Source of the DNA: an uncultured Clostridia bacterium
GTDB taxonomy: Bacteria > Bacillota > Clostridia > Oscillospirales > Acutalibacteraceae
Direction of reading: 5' to 3'
Assembly (NCBI GenBank): GCA_937877675.1
Contig: CALEIS010000166.1
Span: forward strand, 1-8,997
DNA length: 8,997 nt
Numbering within the stretch: position 1 is the first letter of the stretch; every line of letters begins with the position of its first letter. Of this stretch, positions 1 through 6,602 are shown piece after piece. The translations under genes were made by a program, and so were the position numbers. The notes beneath the pieces are model-generated. The model was not told where the DNA came from. It did no database searches and was given only the letters and a program-made list of their open reading frames with translations.

Positions 1-679
1 ACACACAAATAACATCGGAAAATTCCTGCAAAACATTATAAGCATTTTTACCACAGATAAGCTTTACAAATTCTTCACGAATTCTTTCTGCAGAGATATT
101 TTTGAGTAAATCTTTGCATTTGTGAATTGTAGATTTTGTGTTTTCCTCAATGGTAAAATCTAAAACAGAGGAAAATCTCAATGCACGGAGAATTCTAAGA
201 GCATCTTCATTAAATCTTGTTTCTGCATCACCAATACAACGAATGGTTTTATTCTCTATGTCTTTAATACCGTCAACAAGGTCGCAAAAACCATCGGAAA
301 AGTCAAAAGCTATGGCATTCATTGTGAAATCACGACGCACAACATCATCCGAAAGTGTTTTTGAAAAAGTTACACTATCGGGGTGTCGATTATCAGAATA
401 AGTGCCTTCACTTCTGTATGTGGTTATTTCAAGGGGCTCGTTGTCGATAAGTACAGTAACTGTACCATGTTTTATACCCGTTTCAATAACACGAAAATCC
501 GAAAAAACCTTTTTCACTTCGGCAGGAGTTGCATTTGTTGTGATGTCAATATCACCAATGGGTAAGCCCATAATGAAATCACGAACACTTCCACCGATTA
601 AAAATGCCTCGTAACCACTATTTCTAAGCAATTCGACAGCGGCTTTTGAGGCAGGTTTAAATTGATTATTTGTTTGCAT
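1..679 (-). CDS. cca: CCA tRNA nucleotidyltransferase, N-terminal 226 residues (C-terminus cut by window edge)
   Basis: Adds or repairs the 3' CCA of tRNAs using CTP and ATP without a nucleic acid template, in the cytoplasm. My translation of the minus strand stays open from the ATG at 679 to the window edge. Class II nucleotidyltransferase signatures are clear: GGSVRD at residues 29-34, the metal-binding DID at 43-45, RRDFTMNAIA at 115-124, then the base-selecting EDALRILRALRF helix at 158-169 and SAERIREE at 196-203. A full protein of this family has roughly 400-450 residues, so about half is missing, including any HD domain. The start overlaps the preceding TSCPD gene by 14 bases, and an AGAGG ribosome binding site lies inside that gene, which suggests translational coupling. 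A poly(A) polymerase of the same superfamily is a less likely alternative. Confidence 0.95.
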   Translation of the reverse strand, partial: MQTNNQFKPASKAAVELLRNSGYEAFLIGGSVRDFIMGLPIGDIDITTNATPAEVKKVFSDFRVIETGIKHGTVTVLIDNEPLEITTYRSEGTYSDNRHPDSVTFSKTLSDDVVRRDFTMNAIAFDFSDGFCDLVDGIKDIENKTIRCIGDAETRFNEDALRILRALRFSSVLDFTIEENTKSTIHKCKDLLKNISAERIREEFVKLICGKNAYNVLQEFSDVICV

Positions 680-920
680 TTAATGCCTCTTCAAGAGCAA
701 GGGCTAATTGGTCAGGACAAGAGGTTGGTTTAAAACCACATTTTGTACCTTTGATGAGAGGAATAATCTCCTCTGCTTTTTTGCCTTCAACAAGCGCTGC
801 AATACCTTTAAGGTTTCCGTTGCAACCACCGAAGAAAGAAACATTTTTTATAATCCCGTCTTCAAGTTGAAAACTGATTTCACGAGCACAAGTGCCACGA
901 GTTTTGTATTTGTAATCCAT
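666..920 (-). CDS. TSCPD domain small protein (TIGR03905-type, four conserved cysteines)
   Basis: 84 residues. I recognise the family by its TSCPDQL motif (66-72) and four cysteines at 11, 33, 61 and 68, with a GGCNGN segment at 31-36. This matches the stand-alone TSCPD proteins of Clostridia (TIGR03905). The same domain occurs at the C-terminus of class II (B12-dependent) ribonucleotide reductases, where it is a Cys-rich, possibly metal-binding module. The stand-alone protein has no established biochemical function that I know of. There is no signal peptide or membrane segment, so it is cytosolic. Its ATG shares one base with the rsmA stop (TAATG), and its end overlaps cca by 14 bases, so it is translated between two RNA-maturation enzymes. 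A role linked to RNA or metal handling would be inference from position only. Confidence 0.88.
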   Translation of the reverse strand: MDYKYKTRGTCAREISFQLEDGIIKNVSFFGGCNGNLKGIAALVEGKKAEEIIPLIKGTKCGFKPTSCPDQLALALEEALNANK

Positions 921-1798
921 TATATTACCTCGCTAATTTTATTTGAAAGTGTTACTAATTCTTCCATTGTAAGTGCTTCTGCACGAGCTGTGAGAGAAAG
1001 TCCTGCATTTTCTACTGCAAGTGTGATTTTGTCTTTGCCTATTCCCATACCACTTGAAAGTGAGTTGAGAATTGTTTTTCTTCTTTGTGCAAATGCAGAT
1101 TTAACCATTTTAAAGAAAAGTGCTTCGTCAATTACCCTGTAATCACCTTTTTTAGTAAGGTCAAGCTCTATTACACAACTGTCAACTTTTGGACTTGGCA
1201 TAAATGAGCCACGAGAAACATCAAAAAGTTTTTTTGCCTGTGCATAGTAATTAACTGCAACTGTTACTGCACCACTTTCTCTTGTGCCGACTTTTGCACA
1301 AAGACGGTCAGCGGCTTCCTTTTGCACCATAACAATTATCTTGTTAAAAGGTAGCTTTTCCTCTAAAAGTCGCATTATAACAGGAGATGTAATATAGTAT
1401 GGCAGATTTGCACACACAAAAATTTCCATTCCCTCAAAATGTTCTTTGATTATGGAGTCAAGGTTAGCTTTAAGAATATCCTCGTTAATAAGTGTAAGAT
1501 TGTCATATCCTGCAAGTGTGTCGTTAAGCACTGGGAAAAGTCTTGTGTCAAGCTCAACACAAACAACTTTGTCGGCTCTTTCTAAAAGTTCTTTTGTAAG
1601 AACACCAACACCTGCACCGATTTCAAGCACACCAATTTTACCCGTAGCCCCATCTTTAACAGCTTCAGCCATTCGTGGACAAACGGTTGGATTAACAAGG
1701 AAATTCTGTCCTAAACCTTTTGAAAATGTAACATTATGCTCACCCATAACCCTCTTGATTACAGAGATGTCGGTGAGAGTGTAATTTTTCTTATCCAA
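920..1798 (-). CDS. rsmA: 16S rRNA (adenine(1518)-N6/adenine(1519)-N6)-dimethyltransferase RsmA (KsgA)
   Basis: Dimethylates two adjacent adenines in the 3' hairpin (helix 45) of 16S rRNA with SAM, a late small-subunit assembly checkpoint; loss gives kasugamycin resistance. The 292 residues are normal for the family. Visible motifs are GLGQNFL (28-34), the SAM loop EIGAGVGVLT (59-68), acidic ribose contact VELD (81-84), ED at 106-107, catalytic NLPY (131-134), substrate-loop FMPSPKVDS (199-207) and FAQRRKTILN (236-245). The start is TTG at 1798. It is chosen because AAAGGA lies 8 bases upstream, the N-terminus then aligns with the family, and the next Met (residue 18) would trim the conserved lead-in. 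The start overlaps the aminotransferase stop by 8 bases. Erm-type 23S methyltransferases are related, but the motif spacing and context favour RsmA. Confidence 0.96.
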   Translation of the reverse strand: MDKKNYTLTDISVIKRVMGEHNVTFSKGLGQNFLVNPTVCPRMAEAVKDGATGKIGVLEIGAGVGVLTKELLERADKVVCVELDTRLFPVLNDTLAGYDNLTLINEDILKANLDSIIKEHFEGMEIFVCANLPYYITSPVIMRLLEEKLPFNKIIVMVQKEAADRLCAKVGTRESGAVTVAVNYYAQAKKLFDVSRGSFMPSPKVDSCVIELDLTKKGDYRVIDEALFFKMVKSAFAQRRKTILNSLSSGMGIGKDKITLAVENAGLSLTARAEALTMEELVTLSNKISEVI

Positions 1799-2978
1799 TG
1801 TACTTTTCCTTTACTTTACCAAGTATTTTCATACCTTCAACAATTTTTTCGTCAGAAGGAGTTGAGAAATTCATTCTGAAACAATTTGTTTCTTCGTCGT
1901 TTATCATAAATGCTGTTCCTGGAACAACTGCAACCTTGTTTGCAATACAGTCTTTTACAAATTCGAGCATATTAACATTTTCAGGTAATTCGCACCAAAC
2001 GAAAAGACCACCTTCAGGACGAACATATTTAACAAAGTCACCAAGTTCACTATCGATAAGGTCGCACATAAGATTGAGTTTTCTGCGATAAATTTCACGG
2101 ATTTTCTCAATATGTGCTTCTACATCATTCTGTTCCATCCATTTATCAACAAGCATCTGTGAAAATACAGGAGTATGAACGTCAGAAGCCTGTTTACCAA
2201 CTGTCATTTTTGCGATAATTGGTGATGGTGCAACGATATATCCAACACGGATACCGGGTGCTAAAAGTTTTGAGAATGAACCTGCATAAATTACAATGCC
2301 ATCTTCGTCAAAGCTCTTGATTGATGGAATGTCTTCACCTGAAACTCTCAAATCACCATAAGGGTTATCCTCAAGAATGAGAAGTCCGTATTTTTTAGCA
2401 AGTTCATAAACAGCCTTTCTCTTCTCAAGGCTCATTGTAGCACCTGATGGGTTCTGGAAGTTAGGAATTGTGTAAATAAATCTTGGATTAACAGCATTTT
2501 TAATTGCTTCTTCCAATTTTTCAATATTTATTCCGTCTGCTTCAACAGGAACACCTGCAAGTTTGCAACCGTATGAACGGAAACAGTTAAGTGAGCCGAT
2601 AAATGAAGGACATTCGCAGATTACTGTATCACCCAAATCGCAAAGTGCCTTTGTTGCAAGGTCCATAACCTGCTGTGCACCTGATGTGACAATAAGTGAG
2701 TCTAAATCCTTGCCGATATTGTATCTGTCCTTAACAAATTTTGTAAGTCTTTCAATTAAAGGTCTGTAACCCTCTGTAACACCATATTGTAATGCAGTTA
2801 CAGGTGCAGTTTCAAAAATTTCTGCAGAAATTCTTTTAACCTCGTCAATTGGGAATGATGCTGAGTCAGGGTTTCCTGCTGCAAAAGGAATAATTGCAGG
2901 GTCCTGAGTTGCTTTTAAAATTTCACGGATTGCAGATGGTTGAAGTCCTGAAATTCTTTTAGAAAAATAATAATCCAT
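1791..2978 (-). CDS. PLP-dependent class I/II aminotransferase (2-aminoadipate/aromatic type, MocR-like fold)
   Basis: A fold-type I aminotransferase of 395 residues that transfers an amino group between an amino acid and a 2-oxo acid using pyridoxal phosphate. In the numbering from ATG 2978, the PLP-Schiff base lysine is K237 in GSFSKLLAPGIRVGY. QNPSG (about 175-179) and EDNPYGDL (203-210) give the pyridine and phenol-oxygen contacts, and R244 is a phosphate contact. NCFRMNFS near the C-terminus supplies the substrate carboxylate arginine. It resembles LysN/ARO8-like enzymes and the aminotransferase half of MocR regulators, but has no N-terminal GntR winged helix. An in-frame GTG at 2987 would add three residues, but that GTG lies inside the AGGTGA ribosome binding site, so ATG 2978 is preferred. 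It is the first gene of the operon continuing to rsmA. The exact substrate is not readable. Confidence 0.9.
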   Translation of the reverse strand: MDYYFSKRISGLQPSAIREILKATQDPAIIPFAAGNPDSASFPIDEVKRISAEIFETAPVTALQYGVTEGYRPLIERLTKFVKDRYNIGKDLDSLIVTSGAQQVMDLATKALCDLGDTVICECPSFIGSLNCFRSYGCKLAGVPVEADGINIEKLEEAIKNAVNPRFIYTIPNFQNPSGATMSLEKRKAVYELAKKYGLLILEDNPYGDLRVSGEDIPSIKSFDEDGIVIYAGSFSKLLAPGIRVGYIVAPSPIIAKMTVGKQASDVHTPVFSQMLVDKWMEQNDVEAHIEKIREIYRRKLNLMCDLIDSELGDFVKYVRPEGGLFVWCELPENVNMLEFVKDCIANKVAVVPGTAFMINDEETNCFRMNFSTPSDEKIVEGMKILGKVKEKYIG

Positions 2979-3011
2979 TTGTGTCACCTGATTTTTAAGA
3001 AATATGAAAAT

Positions 3012-3040
3012 ATTCTATCACAATATATATTTGTTTGCAA
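3012..3040 (-). promoter_or_regulatory. Sigma-A promoter of the aminotransferase-rsmA-TSCPD-cca operon
   Basis: On the minus strand there is TTGCAA (3035-3040), a 17-base spacer, and TAGAAT (3012-3017). Transcription would start near 3005, about 27 bases before the aminotransferase ATG. It lies directly after the fprA terminator, so the operon has its own start. Confidence 0.7.
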
Positions 3041-3048
3041 GTTGTAGG

Positions 3049-3078
3049 AAAAATAAAACTGCCCAATTAAGGGCAGTT
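3049..3078 (-). terminator. Intrinsic terminator after fprA
   Basis: Minus-strand RNA forms a perfect 8-bp stem (AACUGCCC with GGGCAGUU) with a 6-base loop, followed by UUAUUUUU. It begins 6 bases after the flavoprotein stop codon and separates it from the next operon. Confidence 0.88.
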
Positions 3079-3084
3079 AATGTT

Positions 3085-4230
3085 TTATACCATTTCTTTT
3101 GCAAGCGCCTTGATTTGTTCAAGGTTTTCAGGTTTTACTGCAGAATGGATTGTTACAATGTTTTCTGCAAAAGTGATTTCCTTACTGTTTTCAAAGGCTT
3201 TTGTGATTTTGTTCTTTACAACAGGTGCCCATGAGCCATTTTCAACAATACCGATTTTACGATTTCTGTACCCACGCTCTGTAAGTTCATTGATAAATTC
3301 TCTCATGAATGGGAACAAATCACCATTGTAGGTTGTTGTTGCAAGAATGATTTTTCCATAACGGAAAGCATCTTCAACTGCTTCAGCCATATCGCAACGA
3401 GCAAGGTCATTTACAACTACCTTTTTACATCCTGCGTTTTTAAGCTCTTCTGCTAAAATTTCAACAGCTTCCTTTGTGTTACCATAAACAGATGTGTAGC
3501 AGATAAGTGTACCTTCACTTTCAACACCATAAGATGACCAAATATCATAAAGATTGATATAATATCCAAGATTTTCAGTAAGAATTGGACCGTGTAATGG
3601 GCAGATAGTCTGAATGTCAAGTCCTGCTGCCTTTTTAAGGACTGCTTGTACCTGTGCACCATATTTACCAACAATACCAAAGTAATATCTTCTTGCTTCA
3701 CAAGCCCAGTCTTCTTCAACATCTAAAGCACCGAATTTACCAAAACCATCAGCTGAGAAAAGGACTTTTTCTGTGCTGTCATATGTCATCATAACCTCAG
3801 GCCAATGCACCATTGGTGCTAAAACAAATGTAAGAGTATGCTCACCAAGAGTTAATGTGTCACCCTCACCAACTACAAGTCTTCTGTCAGCATAATCTGT
3901 ACCGAAAAACTTTTTCATCATAGCGAATGCACGGTCAGTGGCAACGATAGTGGCATTAGGAAATTCTTCTGCAAACTTGTTAATATTTGCAGAGTGGTCG
4001 GGTTCCATGTGCTGTACAACAAGGTAATCGGGACTTGTATCTCCCAATTCGTTTTTAATGTTCTGCATCCATTCATCATAAAAGTTTTTATCAACAGTAT
4101 CCATAACGGCTTGTTTTTCATCTTTGATGATGTATGAATTGTATGCCATACCATTTGGCACTATGTACTGACCTTCAAAAAGGTCGATTTCGTGGTCGTT
4201 TACACCAACATATTTTATGTCTTTTAACAT
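3085..4230 (-). CDS. fprA: FprA-family A-type flavoprotein (flavodiiron protein)
   Basis: A cytosolic soluble enzyme that reduces O2 to water and/or NO to N2O at a diiron site, fed through FMN, usually by rubredoxin; it protects anaerobes from oxygen. 381 residues in two domains. The metallo-beta-lactamase-like domain (about 1-235) carries the diiron ligands H74, E76, D78 and H79 (HMEPDHS), H142 (VHWPE), D161 (SADGFG) and H213 (PLHGP), so the site looks complete. A flavodoxin domain (about 241-381) has the FMN phosphate loop YTSVYGNTKE (245-254), TTTYNGDLFP (298-307) and ENGSWAP (330-336). No fused rubredoxin or flavin reductase domain follows, which makes it class A. AGGAGA lies 7-8 bases before the ATG and overlaps the end of the upstream transporter gene, 12 bases away, so the two are cotranscribed. 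O2 versus NO preference cannot be read from the sequence. Confidence 0.95.
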   Translation of the reverse strand: MLKDIKYVGVNDHEIDLFEGQYIVPNGMAYNSYIIKDEKQAVMDTVDKNFYDEWMQNIKNELGDTSPDYLVVQHMEPDHSANINKFAEEFPNATIVATDRAFAMMKKFFGTDYADRRLVVGEGDTLTLGEHTLTFVLAPMVHWPEVMMTYDSTEKVLFSADGFGKFGALDVEEDWACEARRYYFGIVGKYGAQVQAVLKKAAGLDIQTICPLHGPILTENLGYYINLYDIWSSYGVESEGTLICYTSVYGNTKEAVEILAEELKNAGCKKVVVNDLARCDMAEAVEDAFRYGKIILATTTYNGDLFPFMREFINELTERGYRNRKIGIVENGSWAPVVKNKITKAFENSKEITFAENIVTIHSAVKPENLEQIKALAKEMV

Positions 4231-4242
4231 CTTTATCTCTCC

Positions 4243-5001
4243 TTATCCTATTAAAACATCAAAAGCAATCATCAAACAGAATCCTGCTAAAAGTGAGTAA
4301 GTTGCACCTCTTTCACTACCGTGAGCGTGAGTTTCAGGTATCATTTCGTCACTTATTACATAGAGCATTGTGCCACCTGCAAAAGCAAGAGCAAAAGGAA
4401 GAATGGCTGTTGAAACTGTAACAGCAAAATATCCTAAAAGTGTGCCGATAACCTCAACAACGCCCGTAGCAACTGCAATTAAAAATGTTCGTCTGTGACT
4501 CATTCCTGCAGCCAACATAGGAGCAATTATAACCATACCTTCAGGGATATTTTGCAAAGCAATACCACCTGCAATAGTTATAGCATCTGCCATATTTCCT
4601 GTACCAAAACCAACACCTGCGGCGATACCCTCAGGAAGATTATGTATTGCAATAGCAATCACAAAAAGCAAAATTTTGTTGAGCTGTGCCGTCTTGTCTG
4701 GGTGACTTTCTTGGTCAACACCTGTGAGTCTATGCAAATGTGGAACAATTTTATCAATAAGATTGACACATAATGCACCACAGAAAACACCAACAATTGT
4801 TACAATTAAAGGGAATTTACCGCCATATTCAAGAGATGGCAAAATAAGACCAATTACCGATGCTGCAAGCATAACGCCAGCTGCAAAGGATAACACAATG
4901 TCACTGAATTTGTGACTGATTTTCTTGAATAAGAATCCCAAAACTGCACCGATGACGGATGCTCCTCCAACACCGAATGCTGTCAATAAAACAACCTTCA
5001 T
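4243..5001 (-). CDS. ZIP-family divalent metal transporter (GufA/ZupT-like)
   Basis: An integral membrane transporter that brings divalent metal ions (Zn2+, Fe2+, Mn2+ or similar) into the cytoplasm. 252 residues with about eight hydrophobic segments. The two metal-site signatures are HNLPEG (120-125) in TM4 and QNIPEG (150-155) in TM5, followed by DEMIPETH (218-225). A cytoplasmic loop between TM3 and TM4 carries several His and Asp residues (PHLHRL...ESHPDK), which is typical of ZIPs. An in-frame GTG at 5010 is too close to AGAGGA to be used, so ATG 5001 is chosen although its spacing of about 10 is slightly long. It lies 12 bases upstream of fprA. Coupling metal uptake to a diiron enzyme suggests iron as a cargo, but that is inference; zinc is equally possible. 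Confidence 0.9.
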   Translation of the reverse strand: MKVVLLTAFGVGGASVIGAVLGFLFKKISHKFSDIVLSFAAGVMLAASVIGLILPSLEYGGKFPLIVTIVGVFCGALCVNLIDKIVPHLHRLTGVDQESHPDKTAQLNKILLFVIAIAIHNLPEGIAAGVGFGTGNMADAITIAGGIALQNIPEGMVIIAPMLAAGMSHRRTFLIAVATGVVEVIGTLLGYFAVTVSTAILPFALAFAGGTMLYVISDEMIPETHAHGSERGATYSLLAGFCLMIAFDVLIG

Positions 5002-5049
5002 ATAATTCACATCCTCTAAAGATAGTACATTTACTGCAATATCTTATTT

Positions 5050-5078
5050 ATTCTATCATAAATCAATAAAAATATAAA
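5050..5078 (-). promoter_or_regulatory. Possible promoter of the ZIP transporter-fprA operon
   Basis: The minus strand has TAGAAT (5050-5055) preceded by TGA, the same TGATAGAAT arrangement as the aminotransferase promoter. A weak TTTATA lies 17 bases upstream. The -35 match is poor, so this is tentative. No metal-responsive operator palindrome is obvious around it. Confidence 0.38.
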
Positions 5079-5100
5079 GAGGGGAAATTTATGAAAAATT

Positions 5101-5198
5101 TGAATTTATCGGGGTCTTTTCAAATGCAAAATGCAAAGCGCAAAGCGCAAAATTAAGGAACTGCGTTGCGATTATAATTGCGTCGCAGACCCTTAATT
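5101..5198. repeat. Palindromic MITE-like intergenic element
   Basis: Non-coding. A 48-bp imperfect palindrome is centred at 5174/5175. AATTAAGG (5151-5158) pairs with CCTTAATT (5191-5198), a 2-base mismatch follows, CTGCG (5161-5165) pairs with CGCAG (5184-5188), and pairing continues with wobbles to an AT-rich tip. It is preceded by iterated CAAAATG/CAAAGCG units (5121-5150) and followed by ATTCATCATTCATTAA-like DNA (5199-5214). This composition is typical of short dispersed palindromic repeats in Clostridia, though copy number cannot be seen here. Confidence 0.5.
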
Positions 5199-5262
5199 AT
5201 TCATCATTCATTAACTTGTCCCCGAAAAACTTCAATTTGATGAATAGATTATAAGTTGAATT

Positions 5263-5295
5263 AAAAAAACACCACCTGACATAAAGACAAGTGGC
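5263..5295 (-). terminator. Intrinsic terminator following the tRNA 3' fragment
   Basis: Minus-strand RNA forms GCCACUUG (5288-5295) with CAGGUGGU (5271-5278), including G-U pairs, around a 9-base loop, then G and seven U (5263-5269). It starts 4 bases after the CCA end of the fragment at 5300. This is probably the original terminator of the tRNA-Arg transcript before the accessory element was inserted. Confidence 0.72.
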
Positions 5296-5299
5296 ATTT

Positions 5300-5343
5300 T
5301 GGCACCCCCTGCGAGAATCGAACTCACAACTAATCCTTAGGAG
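5300..5343 (-). pseudogene. 3' half of a tRNA-Arg(CCT), displaced by integration (left att remnant)
   Basis: Reading the minus strand: anticodon loop CTCCTAA (5337-5343), GGATT stem strand, AGTT variable loop, T stem GTGAG/CTCGC around TTCGATT (5311-5327), acceptor strand AGGGGGT (5304-5310), discriminator G and encoded CCA (5300-5302). The T arm is fully paired. The sequence before the loop (GCAAA) does not pair with GGATT, and no D arm follows, so this is not a complete tRNA. It shares CTCCTAAGG, TTAGTT, GTTCGATTC and GGGGGTGCCA with the tRNA at the right edge. Their T-stem differences are compensatory, so both came from functional genes. Confidence 0.78.
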
Positions 5344-5477
5344 TTTGCCCCAAGGGGTGTTAATGCGTTCACTTTTTGTCACTTAAAAACCTTCACAAAC
5401 CCTTATTTTACTAGGGTTAGCGGGTGTTATGGTGTTAACAGAGTCACTCTCGGTTTTCTCTGCTATTATGCCGTTTT

Positions 5478-5506
5478 GCTAATGAAAATTAGCAGAATAT
5501 TAGCAA
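5478..5506. repeat. Left-end TTAGCAG repeats
   Basis: Inverted pair GCTAAT (5478-5483) and ATTAGC (5488-5493), giving TTAGCAG at 5489-5495, followed by a direct copy TTAGCAAG (5499-5506). A degenerate CTGCTATTA lies at 5459-5467. The same core occurs at the opposite end of the element (8675-8840). The position near the att remnant suggests recombinase arm-type sites; this is inference. Confidence 0.6.
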
Positions 5507-5563
5507 GTGAGCGACATGCAGGCGAATACTGTTGAGTTAATTCTGTCATAAAAAGAGGAATCT

Positions 5564-6382
5564 CTAACTATTCTTCTTAAACACATCAAGCATATGTATA
5601 GATAAACCAACACAATCCTCACGCTCACAAAGATTAGAGAGAAATTTCATATATTCTTCAAATTCACGGTTGCTTAAAAGATCAAGTCTGTCATCGCAAA
5701 TATATGACAACATGTCAACACCAACAAAATGAAGTCTTGTAACATTATGACTTTTCATAAGCCTATCAATATCAGCTTTACGGTACAGCTCAAATATTTC
5801 CTCTGGTGCTGAAACTGTATGATAGTTATCTTTTATAAGACCTTTTTCTAAATAATCAAGCACAATATTTTTAAAAAAGAACTTATAAATTGAGGTGTCA
5901 TTATTACAGTAAGAAGCGTAGATTACACCGTCTGTTTTTGCTAATCTTATTGCTTCGCCAAGAGCCTTATGCTTGTCCTCATCAGTAAAAAGATGATACA
6001 TAGGACCTAACAGCAACACAATATCATAAGTATCACTTTCAAATACAGACATATCGCAGGCATTGCCTTCAAAAATCTTGATATTGTGATTAGCTTTTAC
6101 CTTTTTCTTCATTATTTCAATGTTGTGCGGAACAAGCTCAACCGCAGTAATATCATAACCCATTTCCGCAAGTGTAAGAGAATATCTGCCTGTACCTGCA
6201 CCTATTTCAATTATTTTTGCACCCGGTGTAAGATACTTTTCAATATATTTCATTGTAGTAAGAAATTCTGGCATTCGGCTTTTGCGCATCAGTCTGCCTT
6301 CTTCGTCGTAGTTATTGTAAAACCCAATAACACTGTTTTCTGTTGTTACTTTTTCCTTGAATTCTTCTGATAATAGTTTCAT
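5564..6382 (-). CDS. Class I SAM-dependent methyltransferase
   Basis: 272 residues, cytosolic, with a Rossmann-fold methyltransferase core. Motif I is IIEIGAGTGRYSL (57-69), the acidic ribose-binding end of beta2 is AVELVP (80-85), GNACDM (106-111) contacts the adenine, and motif II is YDIVLLLGPMYHL (119-131). The C-terminal third (about 165-272) is a family-specific cap rich in charged residues. No NPPY, DPPY or Erm motif is present, so DNA or rRNA adenine methylation is not indicated, and the substrate is unknown. The ATG is preceded by AGGAGG at 7-base spacing. Upstream are a consensus promoter, a long structured leader and an attenuator-type terminator, which is unusual for a housekeeping methyltransferase and resembles inducible resistance or stress genes. 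It is cargo of the putative tRNA-Arg element. No convincing terminator follows. Confidence 0.85.
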   Translation of the reverse strand: MKLLSEEFKEKVTTENSVIGFYNNYDEEGRLMRKSRMPEFLTTMKYIEKYLTPGAKIIEIGAGTGRYSLTLAEMGYDITAVELVPHNIEIMKKKVKANHNIKIFEGNACDMSVFESDTYDIVLLLGPMYHLFTDEDKHKALGEAIRLAKTDGVIYASYCNNDTSIYKFFFKNIVLDYLEKGLIKDNYHTVSAPEEIFELYRKADIDRLMKSHNVTRLHFVGVDMLSYICDDRLDLLSNREFEEYMKFLSNLCEREDCVGLSIHMLDVFKKNS

Positions 6383-6399
6383 AAAAACTCCTCCTGAAT

Positions 6400-6444
6400 A
6401 AAAAAATTAACGGTGTAAGCTAATACAATAAGCCTACACCGTTA
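6400..6444 (-). terminator. Attenuator-type intrinsic terminator directly upstream of the methyltransferase
   Basis: Minus-strand RNA pairs UAACGGUGUAGGCU (6431-6444) with AGCUUACACCGUUA (6408-6421), a 14-bp stem with one G-U pair and a 9-base loop, followed by A and seven U (6400-6406). It lies between the methyltransferase promoter and its AGGAGG, 18 bases before the ATG, so it would stop transcription before the gene. No gene ends just upstream, which supports a regulatory role. Confidence 0.88.
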
Positions 6445-6469
6445 TAATCATATCGTTATAAAAATACAG

Positions 6470-6571
6470 TTACGTATCCGAAAATGAATATAGAGGTATA
6501 GACCTGCACAATAAAGGTCGTACAAGCCACTGCATATACATATCTGATTTATTTGAAAGATATGTTTTCAA
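6470..6571 (-). CDS. Possible leader peptide in the methyltransferase leader
   Basis: A 33-codon open frame beginning TTG at 6571, with AAAGAGG 9 bases upstream, ending in TAA at 6470-6472. Internal ATGs at 6541 and 6535 (MYMQWLVRPLL...) have no ribosome binding site. The frame runs through both arms of the GAGGUAGAC/GUCUAUACCUC stem and stops next to the CUGUAUU arm, so ribosome progress would remodel the leader. That is how leader peptides of ribosome-targeting-antibiotic resistance genes work, but a chance open frame of this length is also plausible. Confidence 0.3.
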   Translation of the reverse strand: MKTYLSNKSDMYMQWLVRPLLCRSIPLYSFSDT

Positions 6572-6602
6572 ATCAGTCTACCTCTTTCTGTATTGTTCCA
6601 TA

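Larger units (their letters stand above)
6383..6596 (-). promoter_or_regulatory. Structured 5' leader of the methyltransferase (candidate attenuator or riboswitch)
   Basis: A leader of about 214 bases between the predicted start and the ATG. Visible pairings on the minus strand are AAUACAG (6588-6594) with CUGUAUU (6463-6469), and GAGGUAGAC (6576-6584) with GUCUAUACCUC (6493-6503, 2-base bulge). Hairpin AUUUGAAA/UUUCAAAU is alternative to ACAUAUC/GAUAUGU. GACCU/AGGUC shares bases with the GAGGUAGAC stem. The last two are mutually exclusive, as expected for a switching leader. It ends in the terminator at 6400-6444. I do not recognise it as a named riboswitch class. Confidence 0.6.

Noticed and set aside
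708..1784. Plus-strand open frames opposite the TSCPD and rsmA genes
   Set aside because: They are antisense shadows of two well-supported genes, with no family motifs and no ribosome binding sites.
5091..5156. A 21-codon plus-strand open frame with GAGGGG 7 bases upstream of its ATG
   Set aside because: It is built mostly from the CAAAATG/CAAAGCG iterations, ends inside the palindrome and has no good promoter. The ribosome-binding-site match is probably chance.
5197..5382. A 61-codon minus-strand open frame
   Set aside because: It runs through the tRNA 3' remnant and its terminator. The peptide CEFDSRRGC is the usual translation of a tRNA T arm, so this is not a protein gene.
5550..5578. 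A possible terminator after the methyltransferase (AGAG/CTCT then TTTTT)
   Set aside because: The stem is only 4 bp, too weak to call.
5564..6382. The methyltransferase as an Erm-type or DNA adenine methyltransferase
   Set aside because: It has a generic SAM-binding motif I but no NPPY/NLPY or DPPY catalytic motif. The attenuator suggests inducible control but does not prove a resistance function.
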